Below are positions 44,986 through 56,106 of a stretch of 64,000 bases of DNA, piece by piece. The position numbers and the translations under genes were made by a program. Positions within the stretch are counted from its first letter, which is position 1, and each line of letters begins with the position of its first letter. Origin of the DNA: Acanthacorydalis orientalis (taxonomy: Eukaryota > Arthropoda > Insecta > Megaloptera > Corydalidae). The notes under the pieces were generated by a model, which saw only the letters and a program-made list of their open reading frames with translations, was not told the origin of the DNA and ran no database searches. Location: positions 663,036 through 727,035 of the forward strand of contig CM068323.1 of NCBI GenBank assembly GCA_034766995.1, given 5' to 3'.

Positions 44986-46042
44986 CGCCTCAAACTCTGC
45001 ATATTTTAAAACATTGCATTCTGCCTCTGTATCTAGCTTAACACCCAGTGAACTCTTACTTCCCAGTACCTTTGTAGACTCTTGCCACCCTTTTGAAACT
45101 TTATTTATTTGTAATATTCTACCTAAAGTGTACATTTCTGCATCACTCGCATTATCTACTGACACGTTATTTACATTTCTTGTTCGTTTGCACATTTTAG
45201 CAAAATGATTTAACCCTTTACAATTATTACAAGTTTTACCGAACACAGGACAATTTCTAAACGCATGTTTATTACCACATTTACTACATGATGATGCTCG
45301 ATGATTTCCGTAGTTCTGCTCTTGTTGTGACATCATCCTGTCTGCATTCCCTGGCTGCGTTGCTTTTTGCTCTGCTGCTGTGCTCGACGTCCTTTGGTTG
45401 TAGTTGCTGTAGTTTGGAGGTATGCTTCTTCGGCGCACTATAATTTATTTCTTCTTTTCCTCGTAGTGTTTCTACTCTCTTACTTGCCAGCTCCGCTGCT
45501 TTGCACATTTGAACACATTTATCTAATGTCAAGTCATCCTCTCAATAATCTGTCTTGCAACTGTTCACATTGTATACCACTCACTATTTGATCTTTTATA
45601 AGGCTATTTTTTAGTTTATCAAATGAACAGTCTATACTTAGCTTTTTTAAGTCTGTCACAAAGTCATCTAACGGTTCTCCCGCTTTTTGTTTGCGTTGGA
45701 AAAATTTAAATCTTGCTACCGTTTCATTTTTTTTCGGTGCACAGTAATCCTCAAAAGCTTTAACCACGGTAGAATACGATTTTCTTTGTTCTTCTGTTAA
45801 TTCAAATGTGTCGAATTTCTCTTGTGCTTCTTCTCCTAATGTGTGTAACAATATAGTTACCTTCATTTCGTCTTTTTTCCCAGCGCTTCTGTTCCTTTCA
45901 AATAGTGAGTAAATTTTTTAATCCACCTTTTCCACGTTTCTGCTACATTGCCTTCAAAGGTTAGATTTTCTGGAGGTTTTAGATTTATATGTGTTTTGTC
46001 TTCTTGACTTGCACTGTTATTCCCTGAGTCACCTCCCGCCAT
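44950..46042 (-). pseudogene. Gypsy element Y: gag and start of protease
   Basis: ATG at 46042 starts MAGGDSGNNSASQEDKTHIN, then PPENLTFEGNVAETWKRW and FTHYLKGTEALGKK. One base is missing in an A run near 45870, moving the frame to EMKVTILLHTLGEEAQEKFD, KNETVARFKFFQRKQKAGEP and QIVSGIQCEQLQDRLL. A further shift follows, then zinc knuckles CSKCGNKHAFRNC and CNNCKGLNHFAKMC, and a protease start SLGVKLDTEAECNVL, where DTE stands for DTG. The frame ends at 44938 within the inverted LTR. Pol is otherwise absent. This is the Gypsy group with two CCHC knuckles in Gag. Confidence 0.8.
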
Positions 46043-46126
46043 CTTGTATTCTCACCGTTTGTCTCGTACTTTGTATGGTTATGTATTTCTTTATTTCATC
46101 TATTAACAATATATCTAACCCGTTAC

Positions 46127-46137
46127 CGACTGCGCCA
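46127..46137 (-). promoter_or_regulatory. Primer binding site of element Y (tRNA-Ser type)
   Basis: Minus-strand TGGCGCAGTCG directly abuts the LTR end. It is complementary to the 3' end of serine tRNA (CGACTGCG-CCA), a known primer for some insect Gypsy elements. Confidence 0.7.
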
Positions 46138-46333
46138 TGCAATAAAAGTACAACTGTATAATGTTTATAACTTTATTTATTTAGCAAGAAGTATCCAATT
46201 GATAAAATACAGTGGAGTGATCCGGGAGATAATCATTGAACGACACTCTCGTTTACACTGACTGGTTGTCTTTCCTCCTAACAAAGAGACTCCAATGAGG
46301 GCAGCACTTACTAATCAAGTACTAACCATGACA
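46138..46333 (-). mobile_element. 5' LTR of element Y
   Basis: 196 bp, minus-strand TGTCATGG to TTTTATTGCA, followed by the primer site and gag. Solo copies lie at 32599 and 33510. Confidence 0.85.
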
Positions 46334-46338
46334 CTGAA
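46334..46338. repeat. 5-bp target duplication of element Y, right
   Basis: CTGAA, as at 44839-44843; the expected length for a Gypsy integration. Confidence 0.7.
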
Positions 46339-46452
46339 CTCCTGAACCGAACTGACCGCTCATTCTATCGCGTAGATAGCGCGCGGTACGAGTGTCGCGT
46401 AGATAGCGCGCGGTTTGCGCTGCCCTCTGGCGACGATCGCTGTTGGTGGCGA

Positions 46453-46890
46453 AGCCCCCACATATAGGAATGGACGAACTGTGAAGATTAATTTAATTTG
46501 GATAGTTTTCTTTTTTTATTTATTATATCTACCGGTTTTCGATTTTCACGTTTGCAGTACCATGGAATTGAGATGAAGCAAACACCTTTAATTATGCAAA
46601 AATTCACGGTTTCATTATAAGTTGAGCATAAAAAGAAAAAATCTACAGCAGGGATGTATCTCGAGGTGAAATAATCGACCAGTATTTCCTTTTTTCAGTA
46701 CGCCCCCACATATAGGAATGGACGAACTGTGAAGATTAATTTAATTTGAAAAACTTTCTTCTTTTCTTTCTAATATTTTCGATTTTCACGTTTGCAATAC
46801 TATGGAATTGAGATAAAGCAAACACCTTTAATTATGCACAAATTCACGGTTTCATTATGAGTTGAACATAAAAAGGAAAAATCTACAATA
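46453..46890. repeat. Imperfect tandem duplication at LTR X / P-element junction
   Basis: GCCCCCACATATAGGAATGG...CACGGTTTCATTAT...CTACA occurs from about 46455 and again from about 46699, some 244 bp apart. The unit joins the outer end of LTR X to the 3' end of a P-superfamily element, so the junction already existed when it was duplicated. Confidence 0.75.
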
Positions 46891-48336
46891 GTGTTGATTA
46901 CATTTAACAGTTGTTTAAATATGTTCGCTGTATTTGAAATAAGTGGTAGCATTTTTTCAACAATAGTGACAGCATTACCGACAGCAATCACAACATCCTC
47001 AGTTGGATATGTGAGACTCTTCTTGCCGTCCTTATAATCTTTCACCTCAATAAATCGACTGCACAATGAGTCTGTACAATCAGATATTAATGATTTGATA
47101 CAAGACCCACAAATTTGTTTTTTTTTTAAATTCGTCAGACAATAAATCCAGCGACGTATGCCACCGACAAAATATGATATTCACCACATAATGTCGCCGA
47201 TTCAACACTCGGAAATACAGTTGCTGAAAAATCAGAAGACGAATTTCGTACTAATAACTCTTCAACAACTATATTCGGATTACATACATCCTGTTTGTTA
47301 GGATTTTGAAAAAGTGTCCGAAAATCCGCTAAAAATTGCATTTTATCATCTATTTAACACAACTTTTATATGCGGATTCAAACTGTTCTGGGGTAGGATG
47401 ATCGTTACCCCCTGAGCAAGAGCGAACCAAGCCAAAGAAATTTTCTAAAGGATCTTGATTGAAACTTCTTGTCCGAAGATAACGAAATCCTCGAGTTTTT
47501 AAACATTCTCATATTCCCCGGATTGCTCGCAGTGTTTATAATCCATCCATTTTGCGAGGGAGCTGTAAGGGGCCTTCCTGACTTTGTCAAATACACCCAG
47601 GAATTTACAACTGCTTCATTTTTTTCCCAAAACCGTATATGCTGTGAAGTTTTTGAAATACAGCACCGGAGATCTTTTCCATTCTCAGGAAAAACACTGA
47701 CTCCATTAAGACTGTCGAACAATGAGTCGACAGTCTTTACAAAAACTGCTGTAGTCAGTGCTTCTCCTGGAAGAATTGCTTGTGATACAAGGCTGTTAAT
47801 TCCCGTAGCCACCGAATGATTCATCGCCTGTGCTGCTAAAGACACCTTCATACTTCGCATACCTGGAGACAAATGGGCTTCTGTTAATCTGGGCAATTGC
47901 CGATAGAGAACATATCGACTTCATACAATTTTTGAATATGAGTCCATTTGGCTTCAGCAAAGATAGAAGTTCCCCCAAATGTAACTTCACAGCGTATATC
48001 GTGTTTCATGAGCATATTACGGGTACATTTGAGTAAATGGGGCGGATCAAACACTATAAAGATAGCTCGACCTTCGAAACCAAAAACGGGGTCTTATTTT
48101 TTCAATTTTAAGGAATTTAATGCTTTCACATTAATTATTGCATCCCATATCGCAAACCGTGCACACAACCCGAAGTCCAGTCGACTCTACTCGCCGAATA
48201 ACTTCAATGATCATTCGTGACAAATGATCTAAAGTTGAATTTCGACAAAAGTAGTAGGCAATCGGCTGCTTCCATCTACGTCTCGCACCTTGCAACAACG
48301 CCTTTATATTTTTCTTATTTTTTGCACAAACGAATG
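46707..48336 (-). pseudogene. P-superfamily transposase, core and C terminus (copy a)
   Basis: Reading right to left: KNIKALL joined directly to LQGARRRWKQPIAYYFCRNS, SRMIIEVIRRVESTGLRVVC, TVCDMGCNN, a stop region, KLYEVDMFSLSAIAQINRS, LPRLTEAHLSPGMRSMKVSL, AAQAMNHSVATGINSLVSQA, VKTVDSLFDSLNGVSVFPEN, RPLTAPSQNGWIINTASNPG and, near the end, YPTEDVVIAVGNAVTIVEKM and LCIIKGVCFISIP. This is the catalytic core of a P/THAP9-like transposase, broken by stops and shifts. N-terminal sequence before KKNIK is missing, and about 600 bp between KALL and LQG are absent, the join being in frame. Confidence 0.8.
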
Positions 48337-48600
48337 GAGATCGAATAATGAATGATATTAGTTTTCGACCTCCGATTCATAAATATATATTACACAGTTT
48401 AACTGTAGTTCTATAAGAAAAACTCAACCTTCGACAGTACATATGCGTTGAATTAGTGATTTTTTAGATACAACTTTTCGAACGTATCGCCCGTTGAGTT
48501 TAATTGTCCGGTACGTATCGTCTTGATATATAGTGTACCTTATTTTTCTTTCTTTATATTGTCACAAGTATCCTTATCTATGCATTGTGTGTATTACTAT
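48337..48600. other. No gene seen
   Basis: AT-rich sequence between the P fragment and the tail of the non-LTR element. Confidence 0.4.
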
Positions 48601-49725
48601 CGTGATTAACGTGCTCTTTTAGCACTCAGCCGTTACTACCCCCTGCGGGTGGTAGAATGAACGTGCTAGGCAAGAAGTACTTTTTTCTGGCTCCCGTTTT
48701 GGGTGCAAGCCACGCCTTCTTGAAGTTTACTGTGTCTAGCTTGTCTATCAATGCATTCTTGTGATGCGACCTGTTGTAAAATTTCTGATTTATCTTGGTG
48801 ATGTATCTATCGATGACTTATGATTATGATTTATGACTCGAGATATTCTATCTAGGCTTCTTCATGTAATGCAGGTCTGGGATAGCAGCATGACTTGTTC
48901 AGTGCTTTGCGTAGCATTTTATTCTGTACAGTTTGTAATCTTTTAATATTGTTGACACTCGTCATCTTCCAGATCGGTGCTGCATAGGTGATGACTGGTC
49001 TAACCACCGCCGTATACAACAATTTCTTGTTGTCTACACTTAGATCAAAATCCCGGGCCATCAGGCCATTCAATTTTGCAGTCGCAAATCTTCCGTTCTT
49101 CTTAACATAATTGACGTGTTCGGTAAAATTTAATTTCCTATCGAAGTGGACACCGAGATACTTCACGGTTTTCTTCTATTTAATAGGCGTTCCTAACATC
49201 TCTATTGTTCCTGGATTCAACTCTTTCCGCCTTCTGTGAAAGAGGATTGCCTCGGTCTTGGCGACGTTAACTTTGAGTTTCCAGCGGTCGAAGTATTTCT
49301 TTAACTTTTTAATGTGTTTCTGTAGCTGCTCTCTGATAAGATCGAGAGAGCGTCCTGACATATATATGGCGGTGTCATCTGCGTACAGCGCCATGTTTGA
49401 TTTGATACCATCTCTGATATCATTTATATAATATGTAAATAGGACTGGCCCAAGAATCGAGCCCTGCGGTACTCCAACTCGAATATTTCTGACAGTTGAT
49501 TTTTTTCCATTTACTTCGACTGTGAACGTCCTGTTTCTCAGGTACGTGTCTACTAACTTCACCATGTATATGGGAAATCCAAGTTGTAGTAATTTAAAAA
49601 CAGGTCATCATGCCATACAGTGTCGAACACCTTTTCGATATCCAACAGGATCATGACTGCGTAGTTCCCTCCCCACAACCCACGGATGCTGTATTCCGTG
49701 ATACGCGCCAACTGATCAGCTACTT
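48601..49725 (-). pseudogene. Jockey-like non-LTR reverse transcriptase, 5'-truncated
   Basis: Starts at ADQLARITEYS and has MILLDIEKVFDTVWHD (then a shift), PIYMVKLVDTYLRNRTFTVE, GVPQGSILGPVLFTYYIND, MALYADDTAIY (catalytic Asp pair), LKVNVAKTEAILFHRRR, a TAG replacing Trp after GTPIK, VKYLGVHFDRKLNFTEH, VVRPVITYAAPIWK and IKRLQTVQNKMLRKAL. The 3' UTR from 48840 to about 48600 includes an inverted CCCCCTGCGGGTGG block. It adjoins P sequence on the right. This family differs from the three other non-LTR families in the window. Confidence 0.88.
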
Positions 49726-51260
49726 CTCACACCTTGCAACATGAAAACCATAACGCTATTTGCATATCCCTTCCCTATGAATCCGTTGTCGATGTCAACA
49801 TGCCCAGTAATTCTATCAGCACGTTGATCATACGACAACCCCTCGCGAATTGACATTTCATCAAATATCAATGAACAGAAGTTGTCGTTGATCTTTAAAT
49901 TACTGACCATGCTTGTTAGGTACGACACGATGCAGTCGTTCACACCCGGTTTCAAAGGGATCAATCTCAAAAGAGTCCTTAAAGTGTTGATCGAGGGTAA
50001 AGCAATTAACTTCCATAATAAACGATAACCTTTTGGGCTTCTTTTCCAGAGAGACAAATACAGCAACTTTTCTTCTTCAGTCCACCGTCTGCCTGACTGT
50101 GCCACATCCCTGACACGCAGCTATAAAAAATATACATATGTTTATTAATTTATAAACTACAATGTAAACATTTAATAATTTGAAAAATTAATAACTGTGA
50201 GGCAAACAACATTCGGGGTGTAGCATGAAGATCTTTGAAAATTAAATTCAAGTGATCTGCACTGCTTCGTAACAACGCCTTTATATTTTTCTTATTTTTT
50301 GCACAAACACGTTTCAGAGTACAGATGTATTTTTGTTTCTTTTTTAGAAGTTTCATAAACTTTTCTGTACTCGACGTGTTTGGCATTTCTTTCCTAATAT
50401 CTCTAAGAGATATTACTGTTGATTTCTACAATATAAATAAAATTAATAGATTTTGAACGTTAGATATATAAATCATTCTAAAGCATAACAACTACTTACA
50501 CGAGATTTTTTGGAAGGAACAGCTACTAAAGGCGTTGCGTCGTTGTTGGCACTCGTTTCAATCGAGTTTGTATCAAGTGTGGCAATTTCTGATGGCTCCT
50601 TCAAAGTTGCGATCTAAAATGTACATATATTATAATTTATTATATAACTTTGCACTGTTTTGAATTACTAACTCATACGATCAGTGTTTCCATTCAAAAT
50701 AATAATAGAAATATTGCTGAGGGTGGCTCGATTTGAATAGTAATTATAATAGATTTTTTTATAATTTTACAAAATTATTTATAGTATAAAAAAGAACATT
50801 AAACTTGTGAATGCTTACATTTATATTTATTGGCATATCGATCACATCTGCAATGGTAGGAGCGATCGGTGTTTCCATCGTATTTGTTGATGGAAACACT
50901 GCAAACGGTGGCTAAAATGTAAATAGTACTAATTATACAAACGTTTATTGTTACCCAGAAACAAATTATTTGTTTTCAGATTATTGTATCTCACATAGTA
51001 AAGTTTTGAAAAATTGTTATTTTTCAAAACCATATGTAGTAAACCACAAGCAGGTTATGTTAAGAAATAAAAATATTTTATACCTGTCTTTCCAAACACA
51101 ACAAGAGAACCGCTGATCAGTTGATGCACTTTTGTTGGGAATTGGTAAAATCGCATGATCTAAAATGATGCTGACAATTTTTTCACTCTACATGCTGAAT
51201 CCACATGTTCTTCGCCGATTGCCATTGTTTGAATCCGAAGACATGCTCTACAATACAAAC
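49726..51260 (-). pseudogene. P-superfamily transposase, N-terminal exons (copy b)
   Basis: Several exons can be read right to left: one ending at about 51084 before GTATAA; one at about 50912-50823 (PPFAVFPSTNTMETPIAP, then GTAAGC); one at about 50612-50512 (IATLKEPSEIATLDTNSIET, ATPLVAVPSKKSR, then GTAAGT); one from 50425 (KSTVISLRDIRKEMPNTSS, KRVCAKNKKNIKALL); and one from 50120 (LRVRDVAQSGRRWTEEEK, PKGYRLLWKLIALPS, LIFDEMSIREGLSYDQRADR, ANSVMVFMLQGVR). The donor that is GT in copy 1 at 17694 reads TT here (about 50194). The coding ends at LQGVR, where non-LTR sequence begins. An N-terminal THAP zinc finger is expected but I cannot read it clearly. Confidence 0.75.
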
Positions 51261-51775
51261 GTTATTACACATAAATAACTATTAACAATTAAAGTTAATC
51301 TAATTAAAATGTAACTCAGCTGCTTTAATCACAAATTATTTTACAAACACTAAACAATAAAAATGTAACACATGTCAAACATATGTAATTTGCGAACAGC
51401 GTCATTTTAAGAATCCAATTTTTCTTTGACCAATAAGAAAGCATATATATGTTCATGTTCTCTGCCAATAGTAAAACGATGTACAAAATGACTTATAAAT
51501 CGAACAACTAACGCCATCCTAGCGTGTCAGCATTATTTCAAAAACGTGCTCAAGGTTGTCTATGTTACTTTGACCGACCTGGTGGAGATGGTTCTTAGCG
51601 TCGGCAAACCCAAGCGGCGCAGCGTCATCTGCGCAGTAGCCTCCAGGTGCGGCTTGGTGCGCGTGTGTCTGCCGGCGTTAAGTTGCTTAGACGCGGCAGC
51701 TCGATTTAGTAACCCTAAACAAGTGATTTTCTTTTTATATTATTACTAATTAGTAACGGTTCGAATTTCGAGGTT
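51261..51775. other. No gene seen
   Basis: No recognised feature; may contain the 5' end of P copy b. Confidence 0.4.
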
Positions 51776-52872
51776 TCTTGTTATTTTTTCTAAAACTTCT
51801 ATTATTTCTTTATTTATGTCGCCTTGGTTGTTCGTAATACTTTCGTTATCCATCGTGTGTATTTAAATTGTTAACAACGCGTTGGGATTCGTGTTTTGTT
51901 TACCTTTCTCGTATATTATTTCGTAGTCAAATTCTTCTAAGCGTAGTCTCCATTTGACTAGTTTACTATTAGGTTCTTTGAGGTTATTTATCCATATTAA
52001 AGGTCTATGGTCTGTAAATTTTAAATTTTCTACCGTACATGTAGGGGCGGATATATTTACAGGCCCAAACTATTGCTAATAATTCTTTTTCGATTATGGA
52101 GTATTTACATTCGCTTTCATTTAGCGTTCGCGAGGCATAAGCTATTGGTTTATCATTAGGGATGTTTCCTTGCGATAGTACTGCTCCGATAGAATAATTA
52201 CTAGCGTCTGTTGTGACGATAAAGGGTTTATCAAAATCGGGATATTGTAAAATTGAAAAGTTGACGAGTAGATTTTTACAATGTCTGAATGAATTTGCAA
52301 AATCGGGATTATGTGTTAATTTGGAATCGTTTTTCAGACAGTTGGTCCATGGGTTTCATGACTTTTGCAAAATCTTTATGCATTTTCTATAGTATCCTAC
52401 GAATCCTAAAAATGATTTTATTTCTTTTCGCGTTCTAGATATGGGAATGTTTTTATTACTGTAATTTGGTCCGGATTGGGTTTAATTCCGTCAGGCGTTA
52501 TTATATGCTCAAGGTATTGAATTTCTTTTCTGAGAAATTCCGATTTGTCTAGTTGTAACTTGAGGTTTGATTCTCGTAATCTGTCTGTGTAGGTGGCCTT
52601 ACAACTATGTGCTGAATATTAGTATATCATCTAGATATACTAAGCATGTTTCGTTTTGTAGGTCTCTGAGTATATTGTTCCTTACTCGTTGGAAGGTTGA
52701 AGGTGCGTTCTTGGAACCAAAAGGCATCCTTTTAAATTCGTAGTGTCCTCGTTCAGTGGAAAAGGCTGTTTTCTGTATGTCGTTTGGGTTGATCTCAATC
52801 TGGTTAAAGCCACTTGCTAAATCTAGTGTCGAAAAACAATTTACTTTACCTAACTTGTCTAGTATTTCGATT
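51776..52872 (-). pseudogene. Ty3/Gypsy G1 reverse transcriptase and RNase H, minus-strand copy
   Basis: Minus strand: [61 protein letters not shown] (intact catalytic pair), QYLEHIITPDGIKPNPD, SFLGFVGYYRK, then RNase H FIVTTDASNYSIGAVLSQGN, NDKPIAYASRTLNESECKYS, IIEKELLAIVWACKYIRPY and LKEPNSKLVKWRLRLEEFDY. Frames change several times. Integrase is absent. At 52872 the RT is cut and BESS-like sequence follows. Confidence 0.85.
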
Positions 52873-52884
52873 ACGAGTATATGA

Positions 52885-52993
52885 CAACCGCTACTTACGT
52901 TGTTAAGTTCTGCTTCATATAATGCATCATTAATGAGCTTCTCTGCATGAATGCGTTGCTCGTTCTGCAGTGTGCGAAGTTTTGGTAATTTAA
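52885..52993 (-). pseudogene. BESS-like C-terminal fragment of a MADF-type protein
   Basis: Minus strand reads [20 protein letters not shown] followed by [10 protein letters not shown]. This matches the last helices of insect MADF/BESS proteins (pattern LR.LT..QR.YAEKLI.D.LY.AE). It is trapped between two Gypsy G1 fragments and has no other exon nearby. Confidence 0.45.
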
Positions 52994-53057
52994 CACAAAT
53001 AAATAGTTTTTGTTTATGATGTAGTATAATATTTATTTATGATAAGAGTAAACATAA

Positions 53058-53422
53058 GCTATTGGTTTATCGTTGGGGATGTTTCCTTGAGATAGTACTG
53101 CTCCAATAGCATAATTACTAGCGTCTGTTGTGACGATAAAGGGTTTATCAAAATCGGGATATTGTAATATTGGAGAGTTGACGAGTAGATTTTTACAATG
53201 TCCGAATGAATTTGCAAAATCGGGATTATGTGTTAATTTGGAATCTTTTTTCAGACAGTTGGTCCATGGGTTTCATGACTTTTGCAAAATCTTTTATGAA
53301 TTTTCTATAGTATCCTACGAATCCTAAAAATGATTTTATTTCTTTTCGCGTTCTCGGCATGGGAAAGTTTTTTATTCCTGTAATTTTGTCCGGATTGGGT
53401 TTAATTCCGTTAGGTGTTATTA
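53058..53422 (-). pseudogene. Ty3/Gypsy G1 fragment (RT end and RNase H start)
   Basis: Nearly the same as 52135-52505: ITPNGIKPNPDKITGIKNF, RKEIKSFLGFVGYYRKF, KDFAKVMKPMDQL and RNase H start. Its left-strand continuation is at 55162, so the two pieces are one copy split by the insertion at 53423-55161. Confidence 0.85.
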
Positions 53423-53467
53423 CGAGGGTGGTCTCAGAAGTACACACACACAAACACACACACACAT

Positions 53468-53529
<62 letters not shown>

Positions 53530-53719
53530 CATATCGTGATCAATATTTGAATATTGATTCAGCAAATCAATTCTATGTTTATCGCATGCAACGAAGGATT
53601 AAAATATCATTCCATTATGGTAACTGAGTATGATTATTCAACTACTATTTCCAGTAACTAAATCTAGCAGTTCAACTATTATTCTCAGTAAAAAAGTCAA
53701 AATTAATTACATTTTGATC

Positions 53720-53815
53720 AGCCATTGAATGGAGCGCTAGGCAAAAGAACGATCTGGTCACCGAGTACTGTCGTTACATGCGGCCAAGCCTCCTTTCTCG
53801 ACCGAATTCAAAGAC
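53720..53815 (+). pseudogene. Last codons of a Jockey-like ORF2
   Basis: In one frame QKNDLVTEYCRYMRPSLLSR corresponds to NNDLVAEHCRYQRPSLLV at the end of the position-1 family. Upstream coding is absent. The 130-codon frame at 53725-54117 in another phase is therefore not real. Confidence 0.65.
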
Positions 53816-54762
53816 TGACGGTTTGCTTGCGAGCTGACAAAGTCGAAAAATCACGGGTGGCCTGGTGCTTCGCTCGTTCTCCAGGAAGAGGCGACACTTC
53901 GACAATCGTCGATATATTTCAGATGAAGTGCTACACGTTCAGCGATATGAGACACCCGAGTTTAAGCATTCGTACTTTGAACTGGAGTAAAAGCCTGAAT
54001 GGCGTGGGCCATTCGGTTTTCAGCCTCGAGACGGTGGACCAGGAGATAGAAATCTACAATCATACAAAAAAAAAATCATTTCATTTTAAGACTACAAGTA
54101 CCTATGAAAATTGTTAATAATTTCAAGTACTTTTAATGTAATTGTCTGAAATGAACCTATCCAAGAGATATTTCTTTTCATTATCTATACACAATGAAAA
54201 AAAATTGACAAAATATTGAACAAAAAACGTGTCGAGATTTCATATTTAAATTAATTAACAACGGTGACAGTCGTAGTTTACATACGAATTAATAAAAATA
54301 TCATCAATGTACATTTTAATTATAATAATTAGTCAACTGCCATTAAGTGAGATTAGAGAGAAAAAAATATTAGTTATTATTCGATTTTATTACTCACAAT
54401 AAATATTATTCGCACACGTCCAAATTAAAGAATAATTTTTTTGATAATTCTTTATATCAAATAAATCGCTTATAGAATTCAACTCGGCTGAAATGCTATT
54501 AAATGTATACGTTTACTTCGGCGAAATACCAACGCTGTACTGTTTATATAGATGTCAAAAACTTTTATCATTGAAACGCACTGTGAAGCATTAACCCGTA
54601 CATGCAATACACTAATGGCTGTGACGTCTTACATTCACTGATCTAGAGAATAAATATTTTTATTACAGCAGGAAAGACTGTTGAATAATTCTAATGCATT
54701 GATCTCAATTTTTTATTATACTTATTAGAATTTAAATATGATTATTCTAAAATTTTACTTTG

Positions 54763-55160
<398 letters not shown>

Positions 55161-55161
55161 G

Positions 55162-55995
55162 AGTATATGTTCAAGGTATTGAATTTCTTTTCTGATAAAT
55201 TCCGATTTGTCTAGTTGTAACTTGAGGTTTGATTCTCGTAATCTGTCTGTGTAGGTGTCCTTGCAACGATGTGTTGAATATTATTATATCATCTAGATAT
55301 ACTAAGCATGTTTCGTTTCGTAGTCCTCTGAGTATATTGTCCATTACTCGTTGGAAGGTTGAAGGTGCGTTCTTGAAACCAAAAGGCATCCTTTTAAATT
55401 CGTAGTGTCCTCATTCAAAAAGGAAAAGGCAATTTTTTGTATGTCGTTTAGGTTGATTTCAATCTGGTTAAAGCCACTTGCTAAGTCTAGTATCGAAAAA
55501 TAATTTACTTTACCTAACTTGTCTAGTATCTCGGTTATATTTGGTATGGGGTATTTGTCGTTATTAGTTTTTTCATTTAGTTGTCTGTAGTCTATAACCA
55601 TTCGCCATTTTCGTTTTCCTGATGAATCTATTTTCTTCGGTACAATCCAGATAGGGCTTGACCATGGTGAAGTTGTCTTGAATTATTCCTTGTTCTAACA
55701 TTTTGGAGATTTGTTCGTATACTTCATGTTTGTGTATTTCTGGGTATCTGTACGTTTTAGAAAAAATAGGCGTGTCGTTTGTCAAATTTATGTTATGTTG
55801 TATTTTATTCGTGAACGTCAGGGGGATTTTGTCACAGTAGAATATATCTCGGTATTCCAAACATATTTTTCGTATGGCATTTCTTTCTTCATTGTTGCAG
55901 TGATTTAACCTTAATTCTTTAAGAGAAGATTTGGGAATATTATCCTGATTTTCGTCTATTTCTTCATCAGTTTCTGATAAGGATGGATGTGTCTG
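55162..55995 (-). pseudogene. Ty3/Gypsy G1 reverse transcriptase, N-terminal half
   Basis: Minus strand: ILPNLLLKN region, MEYRDIFYCDKIPLTFTNKI, TYRYPEIHKHEVYEQISKML, then a shift, [56 protein letters not shown] and [11 protein letters not shown] (catalytic pair intact). Frameshifts near 55600 and 55420 break it. It continues into 53422-53058 beyond the insertion. The right edge at 55995 abuts Copia 3' sequence. Confidence 0.87.
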
Positions 55996-56106
55996 GGATA
56001 AACTTAATGAAAACGCTTACTTACAAAAATAGTGAATCTCTAATTTATACCTAGAGTGCTTTGCTGGCTGATTTACCAAACCAAGGCTTTCGGACAGAGT
56101 GCGCAG

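Larger units (their letters stand above)
44628..46462 (-). mobile_element. 5' LTR of element X, split by insertion of element Y
   Basis: Two blocks, 44628-44843 and 46339-46462, together match the solo LTR at 20841-21164: outer end TGTGGGGGCTTCGCCACC, inner end GAGTCTCCA, AATAAAGC signal between. Element Y (44844-46333) interrupts it. Confidence 0.8.

Noticed and set aside
46127..46137. CGACTGCGCCA, resembling a tRNA 3' end
   Set aside because: It is the retrotransposon primer binding site next to an LTR; no tRNA body precedes it.
53725..54117. 130-codon frame
   Set aside because: The real coding signal at its start is the Jockey tail in another frame; the rest has no match.
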